NCBI GenBank assembly: GCA_030068145.1
Contig: JAPJBO010000436.1
Span: forward strand, 56,001-120,000
Direction: 5' to 3'
DNA: 64,000 bases
From: Diplonema papillatum
Taxonomy: Eukaryota > Euglenozoa > Diplonemea > Diplonemida > Diplonemidae
Part shown: positions 29,751 to 39,382 of the stretch, piece by piece
How positions within the stretch are numbered: the stretch's first letter is position 1
Layout: each line of letters opens with the position of its first letter
Made by a program: the position numbers and the translations under genes
Notes under the pieces: generated by a model
The model's input: only the letters and a program-made list of their open reading frames with translations
Told to the model about the DNA's origin: nothing
Databases searched by the model: none

Positions 29751-30551
29751 CAGTGAAGCTGGTAAACGTTGAGTAAACGCGTTTACTCCAAAATGAGTAA
29801 ACGTAAACGTTTATAAACGGTAAACGTTTACGTTTACTCGCGGTAAACGTTTACTCGCCTACAGAGCACGGTTAGACCATACTTGGCCTCCTGGCACAAT
29901 CCACGTTCCATCAGGCTGTCAATCTCTTTTATGGCGGTGCCAAGCATCACCCCACCGAGTTCTTCGGGCGTTGGGGGTGATAGAGATCCCATGGTGGTAG
30001 CACACACCCGCCTTCGTCGTCAAGCTGAAGGCAGCAAGAAAAACGAGAAAGCCAAGACGAAGCAGCTGAATATGGTGCCATTCCTCACTCGAGCGACCAC
30101 TGCAGTGGACGCCCACGAAGCCATCAGGGACTTCTTCTACGAAGAAGCCATCGGGTTTAACAAGGCGTAAGTACTGGTCGTTCGTTCCTGACCGTGGCTT
30201 CAGTCCTGTGCGGGCGCAGCCGCCAATGCTGCTGCCTTGGCCGAGCAGGTGCTCAGCAGAGGCGGTGGAGAAGGCCTTATCGCAGAACTTGCCTTGCGCA
30301 TCTTCGATCCGGGTGCTTCCGTGAATGTCACCCCCTCCCGGCGTCTCCTTTGCGCTTGTTCGCCATTTGTGACGAAAGGTCCGTCTGAATATTTTACTTA
30401 GTTGCCCCTCTTCCTTGATAGATTGCGTTTCCAGTGGATGCCGCCCTTGATACAGTAAACGCTTACACAACGTTTACTCAACGTTTACTCCAAAATGAGT
30501 AAACGTAAACGTTTATAAACGGTAAACGTTTACCGTTTACCTGGAACACTG
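29751..30551 (+). mobile_element. hAT-like DNA transposon, short internally deleted form
   Basis: Ends are inverted: CAGTGAAGCTGGTAAACG on the left, and the right end read inward is CAGTGTTCCAGGTAAACG. Both are flanked by CCCTAGGG (29743-29750 and 30552-30559), an 8-bp target duplication as expected for hAT. Subterminal DNA is dense in GTAAACG/CGTTTAC words in both orientations, typical transposase-binding repeats. At 801 bp it is far shorter than an autonomous hAT (about 2.5 kb or more). CCCTAGGG is itself a palindrome, so the exact end is slightly ambiguous. Confidence 0.8.
29986..30170 (+). pseudogene. hAT transposase fragment
   Basis: The plus frame reads HTRLRRQAEGSKK, then VDAHEAIRDFFYEEAIGFNK. 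The AHxAIxxFFYxxxIxFN pattern is the start of the conserved region that follows the BED finger in many hAT transposases (DUF659-like). The frame ends at GTAAGT, which could be a donor, but the element ends within 400 bp and no catalytic domain follows. It is therefore a remnant and the element needs a transposase from elsewhere. Confidence 0.6.
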
Positions 30552-30576
30552 CCCTAGGGGGGGGGGGGGGGGGGTC

Positions 30577-30700
30577 GAATAATAACAGTTATTTGTCTAA
30601 AAACACTACCACTACTTGATCCTGCTACTGTTCGGCTACCCGGAACTGTTTTTAGTATTCGACAAATCGAATAATAACACAGGTGTTATGATTCGACCCT
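30577..30700. repeat. foldback around TCGAATAATAACA
   Basis: TCGAATAATAACA starts at about 30577 and recurs at about 30666 as TCGAATAATAACAC followed by AG and GTGTTATGATTCGA, a hairpin with one mismatch. AAAAACAC(T)ACC on one side and CTGTTTTTAGTATTCGACAAA on the other add a longer inverted arrangement. A CCTTTAGGGCAG word just after (about 30703) resembles the hAT-end region. Confidence 0.6.
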
Positions 30701-31059
30701 CCCCTTTAGGGCAGCCTGCAAGATTTGTGGGTACCAAAGAAAACGTGCAAGGGGGAGGGGTGTGCGAGAAATGAGTGGCTAGGGGGGGGGACATGCGGGG
30801 AGCAGTGCGGGGACACCAACAGCGTACCAGCCTGCTACGTTGTAGACTGCTAACCCCACACGCCCACAAGACGGGCGTCGTTGGCTCTCAAAGAACGGGG
30901 TGAGCATAAGGTGAAGTCCAGCCGAGTTAAAGGCGGGCGCTTGTCGTGTACACATGACACGCTGTTTGGATGGAGCAAACTCGCTTTTCGGTGGGAGGAT
31001 GTCTTGAGCACACTTCGCAGCACCCCACTGACGGAATTTGTGTATCTGTCGGCATCAAC

Positions 31060-31960
31060 GGCAGCTAGATAAGAGTCGATGAAGTCGACAGATTGCACGA
31101 GCACAGGCATTGCACGCCAAGGTTGTGTCGCCTGGATACCCAGTATCCACGCTGTCAACATCATCGACAGCTAGAAAAAAGTCTAGGAAACCGACAGACT
31201 GCACTAACACAGGCACTGCACGCCAAGGTTGTGTAGCCTGGGGTACCCAGTATTCATGTCTGTCGGCATCAACGACAGCTAGATAAAAGCCTATGAAGTC
31301 GACAAACTGCACGGGCCCAGGATCCAGTATCCACGATGTCGGCATCAACGACAGCTAGATAAAAGTCGATGAAGTCGACAGATTGCACGAGCCCAGGCAC
31401 TCCACGCCAAGGTTGTGTCACCTGGATACCAGTATCCACGCTGTCAACATCATCGACAGCTAGATAAAAGTCTAGGAAACCGGCAGAGCTGCACGAACAC
31501 AGGCATTGCACGCCAAGGTTGTGTAGCCTGGATACCCAGTATCCACGCTGTCGGCATCAACGACAGCTAGATAAAAGTCGATGAAGTCGACAGATTGCAC
31601 GAGCCCAGGCATTGCACGCCAAGGTTGTGTCGCCTGGATACCCAGTATCCCCGCTGTCAACATCGACGACAGCTAGATAAAAGTCTAGGAAACCGGCAGA
31701 CTGCACTAACACAGGCATTGCACGCCAAGGTTGTGTAGCCTGGGGTACCCAGGCAACAATGACAGCTAGATAAAAGTCTATGAAGTCGACAGACTGCGCG
31801 AGCCCAGGCAATGCACGCCAAGGTCGTGTAGCCTGGATATGCCTGGATACCCAGTATTCACGCTGCCGACATCAACGACAGCTAGATAAAAGTCTATGAA
31901 GTCGACAGACGATGCACAAGCACGGTTGCGCAGCCTGAATACCTGGTATTCACATTGTCG
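31060..31960. repeat. about 105-bp tandem repeat, eight to nine units
   Basis: Units contain GACAGCTAGATAAAAGTC, ATGAAGTCGACAGATTGCAC, CATTGCACGCCAAGGTTGTG and CCTGGATACCCAGTATCCAC, with variable truncations. The array begins about 40 bp beyond the stop codon of the MPP-beta gene on its 3' side, so it probably occupies the 3' UTR or polyadenylation region. Frames read through it are repeat artefacts. Confidence 0.92.
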
Positions 31961-31996
31961 GCTGGATCGGCTACTACGAGAGGGCGGTTTGCACTC

Positions 31997-32221
31997 TTAC
32001 GCAGACGCAGCCTGCACGTGGGGCTGGAAGGTGGCGTCGCGTTGCCACAGGTAATCCCGGACGGATGGGCCCCGCGGGAAGAACTCCGGTTTTCCCACAC
32101 CGGTGAAGACGAACGGCTTTTTAAAGATGTATTGCTCAATCGTTTGCCGCACGTCGTCGAGTGTGATTGCGTCAAGGCGGCCGTAGATCTCAGTCAGCGG
32201 AATATCGCGCCCGTGGGCAAG
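31997..32221 (-). CDS. MPP-beta exon 5 with stop
   Basis: Starts after AATCACAG with LAHGRDIPLTEIYGRLDAIT, passes DDVRQTIEQYIF and ends VQAASA with TAA at 31997-31999. The intron before it is mostly an AATACACAATCATCACACAT-type simple repeat. Confidence 0.92.
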   Translation of the reverse strand, partial: LAHGRDIPLTEIYGRLDAITLDDVRQTIEQYIFKKPFVFTGVGKPEFFPRGPSVRDYLWQRDATFQPHVQAASA

Positions 32222-35200
32222 CTGTGATTGGCGTCGCACTTTATATATCTCACACGTGATACAATACACAATCATCACACATCATCCATCTCACACATTG
32301 TACAATACAGAATCAGTGTACAAAACACAATCAGTGTACAAAACACAATCAGTGTACAATACACAATCATCACACATCATACATCTCATACATTATTACA
32401 ATACAAAATCATCACACATCATCCATCTCACACATTGTACAATACACAATCATCACACATCAACGTCACACACATTACACAATACACAATCATCACACAT
32501 CATACATCTCACACATTGTACAATACACAATCATCACACATTATTGCACATTACACATCGCACTACACATGACACATTATACACGTCACACATACTTATG
32601 AACTTTACACATCACAACACATTCGCAAGCACGCACCCCAGCAAGCTTCTTTCCCATTGTTTTCCAACTGGGCCCAAAAGGCTAGATTGTCACCGATGCA
32701 ATGAGCCGTCTGCAGCTCCATGCGCTGACATACACACAATAAACATCACACAAACACTGCAAGTGCATACCATTTGCCCTCCCAAGGCGTCTGCCATGTT
32801 GCTAGTACTGTCAACGAGGAGCAGCGACGAGATCTTGAGCGCTTCCTTTGCCTTCGTCACGTCTTCTTCAGTCAGCTTCTCCAACGCCTGCGCGACATTG
32901 GGGGGGAAATCTTAGCTTAATGTTTAGGCAGAGCGCTGCCTCGCATGCATGGTTGATGCTAGCACCAAGCCTTCGTCGGAGGAAGATGTTGTCTAGAAAA
33001 GGGATGCAAAAACAAGCGAACGTTCACTCTAAAATAGAAAAAGGTAAAAAGGGGAGTGTACGGCTCCAAGTGGGATTTATATGAAACGTTGAGGAACTAG
33101 CCCCCTGGATTATGTCTTACGTACAACAACGGAGCGCATACCCAGAGCAGTCTTCGAATCACGTCGAGCTGGAACTTTTGAAACACTTCGGGGGTCGCCG
33201 TAGGGGAGGCGACGAGGTAGTAACCGAAGAGACTGATGTCTGAATAAGGAGTTGTGAACGCCTGTTGTGTGCAAGTGTTGGTGCTTCGTTTGTCCTCGAA
33301 AGTTGCCCTGTTTTTTTCTGTCGGCGCGTGTTGTGCGGTGCCGCTAACGCGGGGTTCTTTTTTCCAGCGCGATTTGCGATGCTGGAGAAGGTCGGGACAT
33401 GAATGCCGCCGGTTGACCGTTGAGGAGAGGGGTTCCATTCAGACCTGTCAAGACTCCCATATGCTCCCACACAGTTCATGGGAACGTTGGAAACCCGGGC
33501 CGATAGCGAACAAGTACAGTGATGGAAAGATGCAAAGAACTTTGAAAAGAGGGTTAAAAGTCCCTGAAACCGATGAGTGGTAAGAGCTGGCGATGCGTTC
33601 AAATCTTAATCATTGCTCCCTTCACTGGGGTTTATGGTTGAGACGTCTGGACCTATTCGGATCGTCCAAGCTTCTGTTGCGAGACGGCTTGCCGGCTGAC
33701 TCAGCTTTGCTCGGATCGGCCAGGATAGGAATGAGGAGGTGACCCGCGGCATCGTCAGCGAAGGGTAAGTGTCGGCGTCTTCGGACAACGTCCTTGCCCC
33801 CGCTGGCCTGACGTGGTTAAACGAAAGACACAGCGATCTCCTACTACCCGTCTTGAAACACGGACCAAGGAGTCTAACACGTGTGCGAGGCTTAGGGTGT
33901 CAAACCCACAAGCCGCACTGAAAGGGAGATGTGCCAATCCTTGAGGACGCAGCACAGCCCGATCCTGATTTACTGGAAAGGGATTTGAGGTTAAGTACAC
34001 TTGTTGGGACCCGAAAGATGGTGAACTATGCCTGGATAGGACGAAGCCGGGGGAAACCCTGTACACCGCGAGAGTAGGAGAAAGTAGAAAGGAAAACTAG
34101 AGTTTTCGTTGACCGCGCTACCCTGAACGTGGTTTCAGGTGGAATTCTTTTGCAAATGATCATGATCAGAAAGTCGTTAGGCCAATCTCCTTCCGCCGAC
34201 GAAAAGAGCGCGAACAAAAAAGTTGTTCTTCGCTTGCACCACCGTGTTGTTTTTTTTTGTGTCTGACAAATGCAATTTGGCAAGAACAGAAACTGATCGA
34301 TGGCAGCGTACGATCCTCCCCTCCGTTAGATGAACCAAACAGCTTTGAAGGAAGGGGTAGACCCGCATGACCTCACGTCCGTTCAACACGTGATTCGATA
34401 GTTACAGCACTTGGAGTCCTTTCGGTTCTTTGTCTGGCAGCTTCGTCGAGCATTTTCGTCCAAGCTGGCGCTTATGTAAGAAATGTGAAAACGGGTTTTT
34501 TTGCCTTTTCGTGGTATCTGCAGATGCTTTGAGGTATATTTGCGTCTATGCTTTCAGTCGTCTTCTTAACCATGGTTAAGTGCGCAAATGGTGTCAGCCG
34601 AAGCTGGTAAAGCTTCGGCGAAAGAAATGCGTAGCTTTGTTGATGTGTAGAAAATAACCAAACCTGAAGACTTTCGAGCTGGCCCGCGTCCGTCCCCAAC
34701 TCATCGGCTATCCTCTGCACCGGAGAGTCCCTGTTTTGTTTGGGTTGCTGGCTTTGGAATTGTAGCAGAATTCACCACGAGCAGTTTGTGCTTCCATTTT
34801 TAGCCGAGAACTTGCCACATCCTCGGGTGAGGCCGCCTGTGTAAAGACACTCAGCTGTTGCGCGGGGCTGAAACGCCCGTGCAGCTAACACCGCAAGATG
34901 AAAACAGAAGTCTTGAGCTGGGTGGAGAAGCTGACAACCTCCCACGCTCTATCCGTCCCCCGAAGGATCCCGCCCCACCCACCCTTCGGAGAGGAGTCAC
35001 AGGACCCAAAAAGCAGCGTGTCGGAAACGCAAAGCCGACTGATGATAGTGAGTTGAAGAATGGTTAAAGGTAAAGCGTGGTGTCGCCTGAGGTAATCTCA
35101 GGGCCGCCCATGAAATGCAGCCGTTAGGCATTGGGAACGTTTAAGTACACGGACCACACGGATCTGCATGCACGTTTCTCACGGGCTAGGTTACTTAATG

Positions 35201-38200
35201 ACGTCATCATCGCCTATACGGGGGCACAACGAAGGAGGAAGATTTTGTTTGTGCGATTTAACCTACATGTGTTCTGGTTAAACCGCTGCCAACGTTCTTT
35301 TTAGAGCTAAAGTTCGCTTAAAATTCCGGGGGTTTAGGGTCTCCGTGTGACCGTTCATGAATGGGTTCTCTTAGAGCAAGAAAGGGCTATATGGTTACGG
35401 GTTGTATATTTAGTGCACGCTTTCGTTATGGGTTATGGCTAGCCATGTCCGGGACTGTTTGTGACCGATACCAAGTACTTTCCTTCGTGGAGTGTAGTCT
35501 TGGGCCCCCCACGTTCTACAAGTTGAGCATTGAGTTCTTTAAGGTGCAAGTGCCATCAAGGCAGGCGAGCACTAGTTGAGCAGGGGTTGCCTTGTTGTTG
35601 TTTTTAGCTGCAACAAATACTGTCTCCAGGGAAGCAGAAAAATTGGTTGTCGCAAAAAAAAACGGGAAAATCGCAAAGGCGCCTGACAGCCTCTGGGCCA
35701 CACCCGTGCTCTCCATCGGTGGAAACGGGCGTGCCTGCTCGCTCTTGGACTCGGACATTGAATCAGACTCGCCAGATCACTGAGCCCCGTGTACACCGCA
35801 AGTACTCGATCTTGATGACGCGGCCGTCTTCGGCTTCCGCTTCCTGCGTTACGCACTGGGAACTTTTAAGTACACGGACCACACGGATCTGCATGCACTC
35901 AGGCGTTAAGCAGCAGCTGCCGGCTTTATCCCGTGACACCTTTTATATGTAGTTGGTTACTACGAAATAAACTACATTGCAGAAAGAGCACCATAAATGG
36001 GCTTGTTAGTAAGTAAGGGGGGTCCGATTTTTATTTTGCACCACCCCTTCAGGTTATGGCAGGTGATCGTGCAATAAAGCTAAACCGACTGCACCAGGGT
36101 CCTGTCGAGTAAAAACCAACACTAAATATGTAAGGCGGCACCGAAAGTGTAGGTCCACCGTGTAAAAAGAGGCGATTGCCCCCAGATACCTGTTGCGACC
36201 AGCAGCACATGGGGCATGGAAGCAGAGAGCCTTAACCAAACGAGGCTGCAGTTAGATCAGCGCGTGGCCACCACGAGTGACGTCAGGATGCTGACAATTG
36301 GGCTATACCCCGCTTCAGGGGTTACCCGAGATTGAAGAAGAGTTTTTTTAGTGAGCGGTCAAATTAGTGAAGCTTTCGGCTCAGAATTGGTGAACATTTG
36401 ACCGGGTTTTATTAGTGAACAATCAGATTGGTGAAGCTTTCGGCTCAGAATTGGTGAGCATTTGACCGAGTTTTATTAGTGAGCGGTCAAATTAGTGAAG
36501 CTTTCGGCTCAGAATTGGTGAACATTTGACCGTTCACTAATTAAAACGGGCCTTCTGCGGGCACTTGGCGGACTGGGGGGCAAGCCCTGGAATCCTTCAG
36601 AACTACTTGGGTGTGTAGGAATGAAAGAAGACGACAAGAAACCGGCAACGGGGGCGACTGGGGGAACGCTACCCCCGATTAGCACGAAGGCGCCGAGGAC
36701 CCCGTTGTTAATACTGAAAGGTTTGTTGGCCGATTTTGGGGTTAGAGTGAACACTTGACCCTCCACTAATATAATACAACCCGTTTACGGTAGCGTTTGG
36801 CACTCTTTCTCGTTCGTTCCCCGTGGTGGCAAGGGGGGCCATAGTTCGTTTCAGCAACGCTTACCCACGTGAAGACCTGAACTTTAAAACACGTTAACTT
36901 CTCATTGTGTGGCTCATCGACAATTTGACCTATGTTTTATGACGTACTCCCATTCTCCCAAACAGGTTCCTGCCAAATGGTTTTACTTCCTTTAACTGGT
37001 TTGGCAGAGCATTGGGACGCGAGCCGGTCAGGCGAGGCGGCCAAGTACGCGGCGTTCGGCGCGCTGCTACGCTTGGCAAACTGCTTGGTGACCCGTAACC
37101 GTACCGTAAAGAATTACACCTGTTTGTGTCGATTGCGAAGCCCACGAAGGCTTTGGTCGGATTTAGCTGACATAAAACTCCAGGTAAATCTCCCGTATAT
37201 CCCGCCCCAAACCATCATAACCCGGTTCAAAAATACTCGAGGGGCTGCCTTGTGCTTACTTCGAAGCAGGCTAGAGGGGGAGAAACAATACAACTCTTTG
37301 CGAACGCATTTTTGTTGAACGCTTACGCCCGCCACTGAACCCAGATTCGCCTGTGTTTCGTTGTGGGCTACAGCACATTTACCTCCTTTGATCTTTTGCA
37401 GCTGGCAGCCTCCTCAAGTATTTCCTGCAAAGCAGGTTGCTTATCATAGATGGCCGGTTGATAACGTTATATAACGTTATATAACGTTATAACGGTCATA
37501 ACGTTATATAACGTTATATAACGGTCGAAAACGCAAAATAACGGAAAAAATAACGCAAATAACGGTTTTTGGGAATTTTCAGATTTTGGCCATTTTTTGC
37601 CGATTTTTCCAGATTTCGGCCATTTTTACCCTTATTCCAGATTTCTGGCCATATTTGGTGGTTTTTGGCCATTTTTGCCGATTTTCTCAGATTTTGGCCT
37701 ATTTTGGTAGTACCTTCGACCTCCGTTTTTTAGCAGACGGTGCTTGACTGGAACGTTCACAGGAGGGGTCTTCTTCACAGATCTTTGAGCACTGAGCGTC
37801 AAACACTACCGGATTTGCCTCAAAACGAGCTGAAAACGCGCGATTTCACTCGCCACAGGGAGAAAAAAAAATTTGCGAGGGGTCTCCCCTACAGATTTCT
37901 CCCTACAACGGTATCATGCGACGAAAATAACGTTATAATAACGTTATATAACGTTATATAACGTTATTATAACGTTATATAACGTTATAACGGTCAAATA
38001 ACGTTATTTTTCGACCAAAAATGGCAAATAACGGTTTTATAACGGTCAATAACGGTTTTTCTGGATTTAGGGGGGGGGTAACAAATAACTCCGGGAATAA
38101 CGTTATATAACGTTATATAACGGCCATCTATGGTTATTAGCCTTATACAAAACAAATTTTGTGCCCTTATAGCCCGAACCGGGAGATAAGGGCATTACCT

Positions 38201-39352
38201 CCCCCCCCCCCGTGCATAAGATGGATAGCCAAACCCCCTTGATTAAGATGGATACCGGGCGAGAATGCCAATCCATCTTAAACACGGGGGTGAGGTAAGG
38301 CGACTACACTGTAGTCTACAGAGCCCCCGTGTTTAAGATGGATACCGCCAAACCCCGAGTTTTTCATCCATCTTATGCACGGGGGGGGGGGGGGGGGGGG
38401 GTAGGTACACCTTAAAAACACAAACACACCGCTGGTTATCTTGCGCGTGACGGTCCCAGTTTCCGAAGTAGAACTGGACGATCTGCGAGATGAGGTGGTC
38501 GACGCTGCTTTGCGGGCCGGTGGGCCAGCAGATGGTCAGGTTCGGCGACGCCAGGTCGTACTCGACGACTTTGTCTCCCGGCACGAACGCCGCTGCCAGC
38601 TGCTGCTTTTCGGGCATACTCGGCAGGTCGCCCCACATCTTCTCCGCCATCGCGACTAGCTCCGCGTGGTCGACGCCGCCGCAGCCGACCATCACCATGC
38701 GCTTCGCCGTGTAGTGCCGCCGGATATACTCCTTGATCATCTCGACGTTGATCGAATCCTTGATGTTCTCCTCGAGCCCGAGGATCGTCATCCCCAACCC
38801 GTCATTCGGGAAGCACGTCAGGTGCACGTTGTCCATCATCACCTCGTCTACGTTCAACTCAACGTCCTCTTTTTCCTTCATGATCGTCCACCGCTCGGAC
38901 TCCAAATCCGACTTCAACAACCGCGGGCACCTCAAAATGTCAGTCAATCGGTCCAACGCAGCAGAGATGTCCTTCCGGAAGGCTTGGACGAAGTACACTG
39001 TTTGTTCGCGGGTGGTATACGCGTTGAGGTGCCCTCCCGTGAACTCGAAGAAGGACTCGATGTCGAGCTTCGTGCGGGAGGTGGTGCCCTTGAAGGTCAT
39101 GTGCTCCAGGAAGTGGGCCACGCCGTTGTTGGCCCAGCTCTCAAAGCGGCTGCCTGCGTCTATCCAGATGCCGACGGTGGCCGTCTCGCCGCCGACGTCG
39201 CGGGTCGCGACGCGGAAGCCGTTGCTCAGGACGGTGACCTGCGCCGGCTTCGTCTTCTCCAAGTGCCGCACGATGCTGTGGTCGTGCGGCAGCAGGTCGC
39301 ACGCCTGCCACAGGGGCGGCTGCCGCGCCAGCACCTGCAAGGTCCGCCTCAT
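31997..39352 (-). CDS. mitochondrial processing peptidase beta subunit, five exons, complete
   Basis: Exons (minus): 38430-39352, 34664-34730, 33142-33261, 32771-32887, 31997-32221. Every intron is GT-AG and all phases join, giving 483 residues, close to known MPP-beta (about 460-490). MPP-beta is the catalytic half of the matrix heterodimer that removes presequences from imported proteins. The M16 inverted zinc site is intact: H80-F-L-E83-H84, with E160 exactly 76 residues after H84. N-terminal residues 1-20 are Arg-rich and acid-free, as in a presequence. The second half has the usual inactive fold (SDISLFGYYLVAS, EEDVTKAKEALK, LAHGRDIPLTEIYGRLDAI). Introns are very unequal: 3699, 1402, 254 and 549 bp; the first two hold mobile repeats and an rRNA fragment. 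In some organisms this subunit doubles as core 1 of complex III. Yeast name MAS1, human PMPCB. Confidence 0.93.
32255..32610. repeat. A/C-rich minisatellite in MPP-beta intron 4
   Basis: Repeats of ACAATACACAATCATCACAC, ATCATACATCTCACACATT and AATCAGTGTACAAAACAC fill most of the 549-bp intron. On the transcribed strand this is G/T-rich. No other feature is visible in the intron. Confidence 0.9.
32771..32887 (-). CDS. MPP-beta exon 4
   Basis: Thirty-nine codons between CGCGCAG and GTATGC encode ALEKLTEEDVTKAKEALKIS, then SLLLVDSTSNMADALGGQM. The EExVxRAKxxLK and LGxQ patterns are standard for M16B second halves. Confidence 0.92.
32907..32995 (+). repeat. dispersed repeat R2 in MPP-beta intron 3
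   Basis: GGAAATCTTAGCTTAATGTT, TAGGCAGAGCGCTGCCTCGC and TTGATGCTAGCACCAAGCCT resemble the R2 copies at 12090, 41036 and 51975. It makes up a third of a 254-bp intron. Confidence 0.65.
33142..33261 (-). CDS. MPP-beta exon 3
   Basis: Forty codons between CACAACAG and GTATGC encode AFTTPYSDISLFGYYLVASP, then TATPEVFQKFQLDVIRRLLW. The DxxLFGxYxVA pattern is conserved in MPP and complex III core proteins. Confidence 0.9.
33495..34062 (+). pseudogene. 28S (LSU) rRNA fragment inside MPP-beta intron 2, antisense
   Basis: The plus strand reads as LSU from the end of domain I into domain II: GCCGATAGCGAACAAGTACA, AGAACTTTGAAAAGAGGG, CCCGTCTTGAAACACGGACC, AAGGAGTCTAACACGTGTGC, TTGTTGGGACCCGAAAGATG, GTGAACTATGCCTGGATAGG and GAAGCCGGGGGAAACCCTG. 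About 570 bp are present, including a variable D2-like stretch. Near-invariant GTACCGTGAGGG is GTACAGTGATGG here, so it is decaying. It lies antisense within intron 2, and must have arrived there by insertion or rearrangement. Confidence 0.9.
34150..34480 (+). repeat. repeat block shared with 23440-23800 and 40310-40340
   Basis: TTGCAAATGATCATGATCAG recurs near 40313, just beyond the MPP-beta exon fragment. Further on, CCGCATGACCTCACGTCCGT, TTACAGCACTTGG and GGCAGCTTCGTCGAGCATTT match 23499-23790. The block lies in MPP-beta intron 2, next to exon 2. Confidence 0.65.
34664..34730 (-). CDS. MPP-beta exon 2
   Basis: These 67 bases follow AACAAAACAG and are followed by GTTTGG. Joined to exon 1 they complete Arg308 and add DSPVQRIADELGTDAGQLES then LQ. 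This segment is variable in the family, so the exon is supported mainly by splice sites and by the exact phase fit on both sides. Confidence 0.82.
35047..35990 (+). mobile_element. element M1 with a second, different insert, in MPP-beta intron 1
   Basis: Left arm (AGTTGAAGAATGGTTAAAGG, GGTAATCTCAGGGCCGCCCA) and right arm (AGCAGCAGCTGCCGGCTTTA, GACACCTTTTATATGTAGTT) flank two copies of the M1 core: GCATTGGGAACGTTTAAGTA near 35126 and GCACTGGGAACTTTTAAGTA near 35856, each followed by ACCACACGGATCTGCATGCA. The insert is about 685 bp. It keeps a short match to the end of the 406-codon ORF (near 35190-35215) and contains an R1 copy (35385-35515), so the insert is decayed or nested. Confidence 0.65.
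35385..35515 (+). repeat. dispersed repeat R1, 3' part, nested in M1
   Basis: GGTTATGGCTAGCCATGTCC, a GACCGATACCAAG word and GTCTTGGGCCCCCCACG match the 3' half of R1. It ends directly against an M1-like TTGAGCATTGAGTTCTTT. Confidence 0.6.
36320..36780. repeat. about 64-bp tandem and foldback repeat in MPP-beta intron 1
   Basis: Three units contain GGTCAAATTAGTGAAGCTTT, CGGCTCAGAATTGGTGAACA and TTTGACCG. The last one ends in GACCGTTCACTAATT, an inverted form of the unit start. After about 180 bp, a reversed remnant (GTGAACACTTGACCCTCCAC near 36748) closes the structure, so it may be a small foldback element. Confidence 0.6.
37446..38132. mobile_element. foldback / TIR element with ATAACGTTAT ends in MPP-beta intron 1
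   Basis: Left end CATAGATGGCCGGTTGATAA and right end, read inward, CATAGATGGCCGTTATATAA form terminal inverted repeats. Both are extended by many ATAACGTTAT units (itself palindromic) and AACGGTC words. The interior (37560-37920) is A/T-rich with iterated GGCCATTTTTGCC-like words and no ORF. Total about 690 bp. It looks like a non-autonomous DNA transposon; superfamily not assigned. Confidence 0.7.
38206..38386. mobile_element. miniature inverted-repeat element M2, full copy
   Basis: Terminal inverted repeats CGTGCATAAGATGGAT and ATCCATCTTATGCACG, about 180 bp apart, are flanked by C and G runs. Inside are inverted TCCATCTTAAACACGGGGG words around a CTGTAGTCTACAG palindrome. A related half copy is at 12994-13100. 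It lies 44 bp inside the donor end of MPP-beta intron 1. Confidence 0.75.
38430..39352 (-). CDS. MPP-beta exon 1
   Basis: Exon 1 encodes residues 1-307 plus two bases of codon 308: the presequence, the whole catalytic M16 domain with HFLEH, and the start of the second half (DLASPNLTICWPTGP). It ends at GATAACCAGCG followed by GTGTGT. Upstream on the minus strand, CACACAG at about 39382 could serve as a splice acceptor for a leader exon, about 30 bp before the ATG. Confidence 0.92.
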
Positions 39353-39382
39353 CGTTTGGGTTTATTTTTCTTCGTTCTCTCT

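Noticed and set aside
29751-30551. 183-codon minus frame in the hAT element as the transposase
   Set aside because: The plus strand shows the recognisable transposase segment (AHEAIRDFFYEEAIGFN); the minus frame has no motif.
31055-31811. Apparent repeat proteins beyond the MPP-beta stop
   Set aside because: They are frames across the 105-bp tandem repeat. MPP-beta ends at 31997 with the length expected for the family.
36932-37318. 128-codon plus frame in MPP-beta intron 1
   Set aside because: It looks somewhat coding-like (AEHWDASRSGEAAKY) but matches no family I know and is embedded in repeats. Not supported enough to call.
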